Source of the DNA: a virus
Virus record (IMG/VR): IMGVR_UViG_3300047564_004667
Coordinates: 1-25,765 of that record
Direction: 5' to 3' (one strand)
Length of the DNA: 25,765 nt
Made by a program: the position numbers and the translations under genes. Positions 5,134 to 12,710 of this stretch are shown piece after piece (position 1 is the first letter of the stretch; each line of letters opens with the position of its first letter). The notes below the pieces were generated by a model. That model had not been told where the DNA came from. It searched no databases and saw only the letters and a list, made by a program, of their open reading frames with translations.

Positions 5134-8080
5134 TCAAAAAGTTGCTACAGAAAATATCAATGAAGTAATTTTAAGATTACTAAAGATCAATTCTGGATTG
5201 GAACTTGATTACCAGACTTATTATGAAATTATAAAGAAAAAATTAGCATCTGCTAGATTAGTAGGAAAAGAACTTCCTGGGGAAGAAGATGAACTTTTAA
5301 GAAATGAATTTAAGAGAGTTAAAAATAAGAAAGGTAGATTTAAAGTAAAGACCTCAAAGGCAAAAGTATCAGCTTCTCCTCCTCCATCTGCACCTCCTTC
5401 CCCTTCATCTGGAGGAGGAAATCAACCAGGAGGGGGGAAAATTGCTAGATCTCCTTCTGGGAAAATAATAGCAAGCAATTCTTTTTTCCAAAAATACATT
5501 GATCCAGTAAAAGTTAGAGACATTACAGAAAAGTCTACTAAAATTTCTAGATCATCATCTGATAATTCTGAATCATTAAAAATTTCTTTAGATAATATTA
5601 ATAAAACTCTTGATTCAATTGTTAATACTTTAAAGGATATTAATGATCGAAATAAGAATCAATTAGAAGAAAAAAGAAAAGAAGAAGAAAATAAAAAAAG
5701 AAAATCAAAAGAAGGTGAATTAGAGTCTAAAACTTTTGATGGAATAAAGAAAGCAATATCTGCAATTACTAAACCATTTCAATCTATTTGGGATAAGATA
5801 CTTAATTTTATTGGTAATATAATTCTTGGAAGAATATTAATTAAACTTGTAAATTGGATTGCCGATCCAAAAAATCAAGGAAAAATAAAAAGTATTATTA
5901 GATTTTTTAAAGATTGGTGGCCAGCATTACTTGGATCTTATGTTCTATTTGGAACAACCTTTGGCAAATTTGTCAGAGGAACTGTTGGTATGCTTGGAAG
6001 ATTTATCTTCCAAATTGGTAAGGTTGCCATACCACAACTTTTAAAGTTTATAAGAACTCCTTTAGGAAAAGGAATTGCTCTATTTACTGCTGGGGCAACA
6101 ATCCCTGCAATGTTTCCTCAAACTGTAAATGAGCAGGAAAGAAAAACTGAAAAGGCGCCCGGAATCAAAGAAGATAAGATAAAACAACTTCAAACACAAA
6201 AAGCGAATCTTAATGTTTTTGAAAGATTGCAAGGAAAGGGATCTGAAATTGATGAACAGATTTATTTCTTACAAACAGGAAAGACAAAACAATATGGATT
6301 TAGTGGTGGAGGATTTTCTGGGGGATTAGGTAGTGGATTAATAAATGGACCAAAGGGAAGAGATAGAGTTCCTGCAATGCTTACTGATGGGGAATTTGTT
6401 ATGTCAGTTGGTGCTGTTAATAAGTATGGAGTAGAGACCTTAGAAGCAATGAATGCTGCAGGAGGTGGTACAAACCAACCTCAAGTAGTTGGAGGAAAAA
6501 CTTATGCTTATGGTGGAGGAGAAATTGATAAAAATAAAAATCAACCTTTCTCTAAAAATCCTATAGATGCTGTAGAAAGATTTTTGAGGTATAAATTTGG
6601 AGTAAACCTTAATAATAAGAGCACTTGGGGACCATCTCAAAATAATTTTAATACTAATGCTCCCACTAGTAATACATCTTTCAATTCTGCCTCTACAGGG
6701 TCTTTACTTACAAATCCTTTAGGTGCAATTAGTAGAATTGCATCTAGATCTGGACTTCCCTCTTTAGGTATGAAAGGACCATCTGTATCTCCATCTCCAT
6801 CTAGACCTAGTTCTGTTCCCCCTAGTAATACTAAAGGATCTTTATTTACAGATCCTTTAGGTGCAATTAGTAGAATTGCATCTAGATCTGGACTTCCCTC
6901 TTTAAGTTCTTTAGGTAGACAAAATACAAGATCTCAAAGTCCAAATAAAGCAACTCCTAAAAGTCCAACTTCTACTAATAAAAAAGACGAAAAAATTTCT
7001 GATTATTTTAAAAGTTCTACTTATAGAGATGCTGGTGCAATTTATGCTAAACAAATGCTTGGTGGATTAGGTGGTTCAATAAGTGAAGCAGATTTATCAA
7101 AAGAATCAAAATCAGAATTACAAAAAGCAATTCAAAGAGCAAAAAAAAGAACAGGGCAAGAAATAAGAAAAGCAGAAATGAAAATTGCGGACCTTGAAGC
7201 ATCTGGGGCTTCTAAAACCCCTAAAGGTAGAGAAGCATTAGCAACTCAAAGAAGTTTCTTAAAAAAATTAAAAGATGGTGGTATAAGAGTTCAATACACT
7301 GATTATAATGATGAAAAGGGGAATTTAACTCCTGCTGCCAAAGGAGCAAAAACTATATTAGGACAGTTTTGGGCAAATGAAAGATCTAAAGAAGAGGGTG
7401 GAGGATATAGAATAGAAGATAATTATGATTTTGATAGACTTAAAATTAAAGATAGTAAAACTAATAAAATGCGTGATATGACAAATGCTGAACTATTTTC
7501 TCAAGGGGTACTTGGGAAAGGAAAATCATTTCAAGAAAGATTACAAGCAGCACATCTTTTAAATCCCTTTAAAGGAAAAGGTGATGTTGATATGGTCTTA
7601 GGTGGTAAAAGAACTACTTCTGAGAAAATGGGTCTTATTGCAGGAAAAACACCAATAGGATCAATGCTTGGAATTACTGGGAAACCAAAAACACCTAATC
7701 AAAAAGCATTAGAAAAGAAAAGGCCTTGGTGGGATAAAATGGGATGGTTTGGTGGTGCGTCTAAACAAATGCAAGAGAATAAAAATAAAGAAGAAGAGTT
7801 TAAAAAGAAAAATAAGTCAGTAAACCTTTATGATAAACCACAAAAAAATACAAAACAATCTAATAAATCTAGGTTCACTAGACCAAAAACAGCAACTAAA
7901 ACTCCGGTAAAACCCATACCAAAACCAGCAGCAAAGAAAAAAACATCTCAATATAAAGGAGGTCAAAGATCTAGTAATAGAAATAAGTCTAAATCAGGAA
8001 CTAAACCACCATCATTTTCTCCGAATCATAGTGCTAAATCTACAAAAACTGCAAGAAGCACTTTGGGAGTTAAGAAATAA
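5123..8080 (+). CDS. Large tape-measure-like tail protein 1
   Basis: The 985-residue product is predicted to be a tape-measure or tube-lumen protein. In order it has: an N-terminal helical part (1-75) and a Pro/Ser/Gly-rich linker (85-115); a coiled-coil segment with Lys/Glu-rich helices (about 145-200); a hydrophobic region (about 210-340) with several possible membrane-inserting helices (NFIGNIILGRILIKLVNWI and further); a Gly-rich part with 'RDRVPAMLTDGEFVMSVGAV' near 412-431, a phrase typical of tape-measure C-terminal regions; and a repeat-rich, then very basic, low-complexity tail (520-985). It follows gp26/gp51 as tape measures follow chaperone genes. T4 gp29 is 590 aa and shows no similarity I can see, so the name gp29 is not used. 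The next gene has a similar architecture and may be a paralogue. Confidence 0.7.
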   Translation: MAGNQKVATENINEVILRLLKINSGLELDYQTYYEIIKKKLASARLVGKELPGEEDELLRNEFKRVKNKKGRFKVKTSKAKVSASPPPSAPPSPSSGGGNQPGGGKIARSPSGKIIASNSFFQKYIDPVKVRDITEKSTKISRSSSDNSESLKISLDNINKTLDSIVNTLKDINDRNKNQLEEKRKEEENKKRKSKEGELESKTFDGIKKAISAITKPFQSIWDKILNFIGNIILGRILIKLVNWIADPKNQGKIKSIIRFFKDWWPALLGSYVLFGTTFGKFVRGTVGMLGRFIFQIGKVAIPQLLKFIRTPLGKGIALFTAGATIPAMFPQTVNEQERKTEKAPGIKEDKIKQLQTQKANLNVFERLQGKGSEIDEQIYFLQTGKTKQYGFSGGGFSGGLGSGLINGPKGRDRVPAMLTDGEFVMSVGAVNKYGVETLEAMNAAGGGTNQPQVVGGKTYAYGGGEIDKNKNQPFSKNPIDAVERFLRYKFGVNLNNKSTWGPSQNNFNTNAPTSNTSFNSASTGSLLTNPLGAISRIASRSGLPSLGMKGPSVSPSPSRPSSVPPSNTKGSLFTDPLGAISRIASRSGLPSLSSLGRQNTRSQSPNKATPKSPTSTNKKDEKISDYFKSSTYRDAGAIYAKQMLGGLGGSISEADLSKESKSELQKAIQRAKKRTGQEIRKAEMKIADLEASGASKTPKGREALATQRSFLKKLKDGGIRVQYTDYNDEKGNLTPAAKGAKTILGQFWANERSKEEGGGYRIEDNYDFDRLKIKDSKTNKMRDMTNAELFSQGVLGKGKSFQERLQAAHLLNPFKGKGDVDMVLGGKRTTSEKMGLIAGKTPIGSMLGITGKPKTPNQKALEKKRPWWDKMGWFGGASKQMQENKNKEEEFKKKNKSVNLYDKPQKNTKQSNKSRFTRPKTATKTPVKPIPKPAAKKKTSQYKGGQRSSNRNKSKSGTKPPSFSPNHSAKSTKTARSTLGVKK
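6714..6904 (+). repeat. Direct repeat pair, 53 bp identical
   Basis: Bases 6714-6766 and 6852-6904 are identical over 53 bp (offset 138 bp, in frame). Similarity extends upstream to about 6699 and 6837. The encoded repeat centres on PLGAISRIASRSGLPSL. The spacer is Ser/Pro-rich. Confidence 0.95.
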
Positions 8081-8085
8081 GATCA

Positions 8086-11000
8086 ATGGCAAAACTACTT
8101 CCTCCATCAAAGTCATCTATCATTAAGTCTTTAAGAACTTCTGTAATTAAAGCAGATAAGTTTTTAAATTTTAATAAGCCTTCAGTTAAAATATCAAAGT
8201 CATCTTCTATATTAGATACTGTAAAGAAAATTGAAAATAAAGTTATTCAGGTTGATAAACTTCTGAAAGATTCTTTATTACTTTCAAAAAAGGAAGATAA
8301 AAAAACAAGAATTAAAAAGGAAGGAGAAGAATTCTCTGAAAGAGAAAAAGAGTTAGAAAAGAAACTTCCAAAACCTGAAAAAGAAGTTAAACTACCATCT
8401 GCTCCAAAACTTGGTTTTTTTGGATGGATTAAAAACTTTATCACTCAAACTGTTCTTGGATTTCTTGCAGTTAGGTTGATCGGATTTCTTCCTCAATTAT
8501 TAAAAATACTTCCTGTTATTATTAATGTAAGTGATTTTATTATTGATTGGGGAGGAAAATTATTAGATGGTCTAGTAACTTTTATTGATTGGGGATATAA
8601 AACATATGATGCAACTAGAGGATTTGTAAAAAATATTTTTGGGGATGATGGAGTAAAAAAATTCGATGAATTATCTGGAGTATTAAATAAATTTTTAAAT
8701 CTGGCAATCATTGCCGGAATGGTTGCTGCTGGTTCTGGTGGATTTGGTGGAGGAGGAAAAGGAGCATCTCCAAAAATTTCTGGTGGAACACCTAAAGTAA
8801 CTACAAGTGGTGGGGGAGCAGCAGGTAGACTTGATGTAAGAAATCCACTTCGTCAAAGACCTACGGTAACTACAAGTGGTGGTGGGGCAGCAAATGGACT
8901 TGATATAAGAAATCCACTTCGTCAAAGACCCATTGTAACTACAGGTGGTGGAGGAAAAGGAGCACTTTTATCTTCAGTTAGACCATTTTTAAAAAGAATA
9001 CCACTTCCAGTAGTTGGGGCATTAATTGATTTTGGATTGTCCGTTGCTCTTGGGGAGAATCCTGGTAGGGCAGCATTTAGAGCAATTGGAGCAGGTCTTT
9101 TAGGTGCTCTTGGGGCAGTTATAGGATCTGTAGTTCCAGTTGCTGGAAATTTTATTGGTGGTATGATTGGAGGAGTTACTGGAGATTTGGCAGGGGGTGC
9201 TTTATATGATTTATTTTTTGGAGGGAAACCTCCTAAAAAAGGTAAAGTAAATAAACTTGCTGGAGGAGGAATTCCAAAAACTTCTAGATCAAAATCAGCA
9301 AGAAGAACTCTTAAGAAGAAAAAACCAAAAAGAACTGTATCTTTTATTCCTAGAAAAATAAAACCCGGTGCTGATACTGGTGGAGAAAAGAAAGTAAGAA
9401 AAGTATTTCCAAATCCTGAAAAAGCTTGGTGGGATCCTTTTGGGATATTTACTGGAAAAAGTAAAGAACAAACTCAGGAACCTAAAAAACCAACAGAAAA
9501 AACAACAAACCCTCAAGAATTTTTAGTCAAAAGTAATAATAATTTAGGAAAAGCAGACTTCTTTGGTCCATTCTTTACTATTGCTTTAAAGAGTGTTTTG
9601 GGACAAAAGCCTGATTTGCTTGATTATAAAAATGCAGGTAGAGGATTAAATTCTTGGATTCAAACTACATTTAAATCAAGTCCTCTTGGATTTTCTGGGG
9701 GAGGAGAAGTTGATGCTCAAAAATATTTTGGTGGAGAAGATTATACAAATGTAATAGCAAAGTCTGTTGAAGACTCTGTATCTAAAGAAGTTAATACTAC
9801 TATTCATAATTTGAGTAGAGAATTATCTTTAAGACCTGTTGGTAGAGAAGAGATGCTTGAAAAAAATAATGAGCAGAGACCAGGAGAAGAAAATTTGGAA
9901 GACTTTGATGGAGAACTTTCTGGATCTGGAATGGAAATGGCTAGAGGCATTTATAAAAAATTAATTATGGATGGAATACCAGCATCTGCTGCTGCTGGTA
10001 TTGTAGGAAATATTGGTGCGGAATCAAATTTTGATCCTGCAATTATTGAAAAAGGTACTGGAATTGGTAGGGGATGGATACAATGGTCGTATGGAAGAAG
10101 AACTGCCTTTGAAAATTGGGCAAAACGAAATAAAATAAATCCAGATACTCCTGAAGCAAATTATGGGTATTTGTTATATGAAATGAAAGGGAATGATGGT
10201 AATCATTGGATGCCAAGAGTAGATACTCCTCAAAATTTGAGAGTTACTAGTTTAGATCAATATATTAAAAAAGCTACTGATCCAGAAACAGCAGCAAAAC
10301 TTTTTATGTATAATTATGAAAGACCAAGATCTGATGTCCAACATTTAGATCGCAGAATTAAATATGCTAAAGAAGTTTCTAGCATGAAAGATATAGATTT
10401 AACTAGTAATAATTCTTATCGAAAAGGAAAAGGTCGTGCTCAAAAAGGATTTCCTACAAGATTTCCTCCTTCTTCTCCTGGAAAATTTAATTCTATTGAA
10501 TATATAACAGGAGACCCTAAACATTCAAATTTTGAATTAAAAGGTCATGGATTACCTTCAAATTATCATGATCATATTGCTTTCAAAACAATTGCCGATA
10601 AAGAAAGAGCAAAAAGAGCATTGAGATCAGCAGGAATTAAAATAGGGAGTGAACTTAGGCCTGGTGATCGTGGGTATCACGGAATTAATTTAGCTATTGA
10701 TGTTCCAGGATATCAGTGGGGAGGAGGTGGTTCTATTGGTAGAAAAGAATTTGAAGGTTCTAAAAAAGTTAGATCTATTTTAGGTTTTTATGAAAAAGGA
10801 GGTGAAACTTTAGATAAACCTCATTTAGCAATGATTGGTGAGAAAGGAACTGAATATGTAATTGATGCAGATTCTTACAAAGAAACTGAAAAAGTTGCTC
10901 CAGGACTTCTTGATATATTAAATTATGATATTCACGATAGAAATTCATTGAAAAAGTATATGCCTTCAATTATAAATTCTTTAAATACATATATGGACTA

Positions 11001-11160
11001 TGAGCAACCATATGCTGAACCTGAAATTGTTGAAGTTCCCATTGAAATAGAAGTTCCTCTTCCAATTGGAGGTGAAGGTGGAACAGGAACTTCTATTTCA
11101 ATGATGCGTGATATAGATAATAGTGTTCCAGGAATGGATATTTTAGACGCAATAGGTTAA
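8086..11160 (+). CDS. Tape-measure-like tail protein 2 with tail-lysozyme domain
   Basis: The 1024-residue product has an N-terminal basic and coiled-coil region (1-105), then a hydrophobic helical segment 'FGWIKNFITQTVLGFLAVRL' (about 109-128) and more helices to 210. A Gly-rich repeat part (225-290) and a glycine-zipper hydrophobic region (305-375, with GAGLLGALGAVIGSVVPVAG) follow. Residues about 616-765 look like a phage tail lysozyme: 'GIPASAAAGIVGNIGAESNF' with the likely catalytic E646, then 'GRGWIQWSYGRR'. Residues about 800-880 have H828-D829-H830 and 'YHGINLAIDV' (H865, D872), which suggests a second, peptidase-like module that I cannot assign. Near the end 'HLAMIGEKGTEYVIDADS' is a tape-measure hallmark. 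It would digest peptidoglycan during DNA entry. It follows the previous gene by 5 nt and precedes gene 27. Confidence 0.72.
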   Translation: MAKLLPPSKSSIIKSLRTSVIKADKFLNFNKPSVKISKSSSILDTVKKIENKVIQVDKLLKDSLLLSKKEDKKTRIKKEGEEFSEREKELEKKLPKPEKEVKLPSAPKLGFFGWIKNFITQTVLGFLAVRLIGFLPQLLKILPVIINVSDFIIDWGGKLLDGLVTFIDWGYKTYDATRGFVKNIFGDDGVKKFDELSGVLNKFLNLAIIAGMVAAGSGGFGGGGKGASPKISGGTPKVTTSGGGAAGRLDVRNPLRQRPTVTTSGGGAANGLDIRNPLRQRPIVTTGGGGKGALLSSVRPFLKRIPLPVVGALIDFGLSVALGENPGRAAFRAIGAGLLGALGAVIGSVVPVAGNFIGGMIGGVTGDLAGGALYDLFFGGKPPKKGKVNKLAGGGIPKTSRSKSARRTLKKKKPKRTVSFIPRKIKPGADTGGEKKVRKVFPNPEKAWWDPFGIFTGKSKEQTQEPKKPTEKTTNPQEFLVKSNNNLGKADFFGPFFTIALKSVLGQKPDLLDYKNAGRGLNSWIQTTFKSSPLGFSGGGEVDAQKYFGGEDYTNVIAKSVEDSVSKEVNTTIHNLSRELSLRPVGREEMLEKNNEQRPGEENLEDFDGELSGSGMEMARGIYKKLIMDGIPASAAAGIVGNIGAESNFDPAIIEKGTGIGRGWIQWSYGRRTAFENWAKRNKINPDTPEANYGYLLYEMKGNDGNHWMPRVDTPQNLRVTSLDQYIKKATDPETAAKLFMYNYERPRSDVQHLDRRIKYAKEVSSMKDIDLTSNNSYRKGKGRAQKGFPTRFPPSSPGKFNSIEYITGDPKHSNFELKGHGLPSNYHDHIAFKTIADKERAKRALRSAGIKIGSELRPGDRGYHGINLAIDVPGYQWGGGGSIGRKEFEGSKKVRSILGFYEKGGETLDKPHLAMIGEKGTEYVIDADSYKETEKVAPGLLDILNYDIHDRNSLKKYMPSIINSLNTYMDYEQPYAEPEIVEVPIEIEVPLPIGGEGGTGTSISMMRDIDNSVPGMDILDAIG
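8797..8955 (+). repeat. Tandem 69-bp repeat, 2.3 copies
   Basis: Units start at 8797, 8866 and 8935 (the last partial), period 69 bp, in frame (23 residues). Each encodes VTT(S/G)GGG followed by a spacer and (D)(V/I)RNPLRQRP. It lies in the Gly-rich linker of tape-measure-like protein 2. Confidence 0.93.
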
Positions 11161-11161
11161 T

Positions 11162-12460
11162 ATGACTTCTTTAGATCAATCAAAAGGAAACGTTTCAGTT
11201 TTTGATATTTACCCAAATGCAGGGGGAGAACCACTTGCATTCAACAAAGGTTTAGTTGAATTATATTATTATGAAAGCATATTATCAGAAACTGTAAGAA
11301 TGACGATAGCATTTATTGATACAGGAAATGCTGCGGGAGGAAATGATGGAACTGGGGGAAAAGTTTCGGCATCAAATGCCGTTAGAATTTCTAGAGGTGA
11401 AAAAGTTTATATTGAAATTGAAGATGCAAATAAACAGAAAATACCTTTCAAGAGTGAAATAAACCCATTACATATTACATCAAAAGATAAAGGAAGTGAT
11501 AAGTTAAAAGAATTTGAAATTATAGAATTAGTTTCAAAAGAATATTTAAAAAATGAAAGTGTAAGAGTAATAAAAAGATATGATGGAAAAATATCAGATT
11601 CTGTAGTTAAAGTATTACTAGAAGATTTAAAAACACCAAAAGATTTTGATATAGAACCCACAAAAAATGAAAGGTCTTTTATTGGGACTACTAAGAAACC
11701 CTTTTGGTTTATAATGTGGTTGGCATCACAAGCAATCAAAGAAGGAACAAGTGCTCTTGGATTACTTGCTGGATACTTCTTTTTTGAAACAAAAAGTGGA
11801 TATAAATTCAAGTCTGTAGATGGATTGTTTGAACAAGAATATACAAAGAAATTTATTTACAACAATACAGTATCGGTTCCTCCTCCAGGATATACAGGAA
11901 AAATATTAAACTTTGAAGTTGTAAGTGATAATGATCTCAAAGATCAATTGCAGATGGGTACTTATAATTCTTCAGTTAACTTGTTTAATTCTCAAGAAAG
12001 TGTATACAATTGTAATCCATTAAGCATTACTCAACAAGCACCAGTGACAAGTTCTCAAGCTACTGAGTTTGGAACAAATATGAATACTGAATTCATTGAT
12101 AGTCCTTCTCGATTTTTTACAAGTCTTGAGTCTGTTGGAAATTTAAAACCTATAGAACAATCAAAAGAATTAGATACTGAAAAGAAAGATTATCTTTCTG
12201 CTGCATCTGCTAGATACAATCAAGCATTTACATTAAGAATACAGATAACAATTTATGGCGATTTTAGTCTAGAAGCAGGGCAATTAATATTTTGTGATTT
12301 TCCAGAACAGTCAACAAAACCAAATCCAACATATGATCCAAGAATGAGTGGAGTGTATCTCATATCAAGTTTGTGTCATAGAATAGACCCTAGTAGTCAA
12401 TGTTATACTTCTTTGGAGTTGATTCGTGAAACATACGGAAGAAAACCAATGAAAATGTAA
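11162..12460 (+). CDS. 27: gp27-type baseplate hub protein
   Basis: The 432-residue product is close to T4 gp27 (391 aa), the trimeric hub protein that holds gp5 and forms a torus at the tube end. I base this on position (directly before the gp5 gene, after the tape-measure genes) and on the N-terminal phrase 'VELYYYESILSETVRMTIAFID', typical of the first tube-like domain of gp27-type hub proteins in cyanophages. There is also the later 'FTLRIQITIYGDFSLEAGQLIFCDF' (about 360-384), which resembles the C-terminal tube-like domain. Trp-rich 'KKPFWFIMWLASQAI' is in the middle. The stop of the previous gene is 1 nt upstream of the ATG (TAATATG), so translation is coupled. Its last codons contain the promoter of cp12. 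Confidence 0.72.
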   Translation: MTSLDQSKGNVSVFDIYPNAGGEPLAFNKGLVELYYYESILSETVRMTIAFIDTGNAAGGNDGTGGKVSASNAVRISRGEKVYIEIEDANKQKIPFKSEINPLHITSKDKGSDKLKEFEIIELVSKEYLKNESVRVIKRYDGKISDSVVKVLLEDLKTPKDFDIEPTKNERSFIGTTKKPFWFIMWLASQAIKEGTSALGLLAGYFFFETKSGYKFKSVDGLFEQEYTKKFIYNNTVSVPPPGYTGKILNFEVVSDNDLKDQLQMGTYNSSVNLFNSQESVYNCNPLSITQQAPVTSSQATEFGTNMNTEFIDSPSRFFTSLESVGNLKPIEQSKELDTEKKDYLSAASARYNQAFTLRIQITIYGDFSLEAGQLIFCDFPEQSTKPNPTYDPRMSGVYLISSLCHRIDPSSQCYTSLELIRETYGRKPMKM

Positions 12461-12466
12461 TAAATA
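12457..12466 (+). promoter_or_regulatory. Late-type promoter of cp12
   Basis: GTAATAAATA overlaps the stop codon of gene 27, and its last A is 27 nt before the cp12 ATG. The sequence continues as TAATAAATAAATTA, identical to the 14-mer upstream of gene 48 on the other strand. Confidence 0.55.
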
Positions 12467-12492
12467 AATTAAGTAAGTATATCTTTCGTTCT

Positions 12493-12708
12493 ATGAATAG
12501 AACACTCCAACAACACATTGAGGATGATCGAAATGAATTAGATAGTCCCAATGTCAGCAGTCAAAGAAGAAGACATCTAAATGATGAACTTGAAAATCTT
12601 GAAAAATATCAAGAGAATCATCCAGGGGATAGTTACGATCCAACCCCACTTGAAGTTTACTGTGATTTAAATCCAAATGCTTTAGAGTGTAGAATTTATG
12701 AAGATTAA
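12493..12708 (+). CDS. cp12: CP12-like Calvin-cycle inhibitor (auxiliary metabolic gene)
   Basis: The 71-residue product ends in 'PLEVYCDLNPNALECRIYED'. This is the CP12 C-terminal signature: two Cys (C58 and C67) separated by eight residues, followed by the ECRxYED-type end that contacts GAPDH. The N-terminal half is a charged helix with 'RRRHLNDELENLEKY', in the place of the AWD..EEL core of cellular CP12. No N-terminal Cys pair is present. CP12 ties GAPDH and phosphoribulokinase into an inactive complex and so blocks the Calvin cycle. In cyanophages it is thought to divert host carbon and reducing power to the pentose phosphate pathway and nucleotide synthesis. It lies between two hub genes (27 and 5), has a late-type promoter, and ends 2 nt before the gp5 start. 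Confidence 0.85.
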   Translation: MNRTLQQHIEDDRNELDSPNVSSQRRRHLNDELENLEKYQENHPGDSYDPTPLEVYCDLNPNALECRIYED

Positions 12709-12710
12709 TT

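Noticed and set aside
11407-11811. Minus-strand ORF of 134 codons inside gene 27
   Set aside because: It lies fully antisense to a well-supported hub gene, has a Ser/Phe/Leu-rich shadow composition, and has no ribosome site or promoter.
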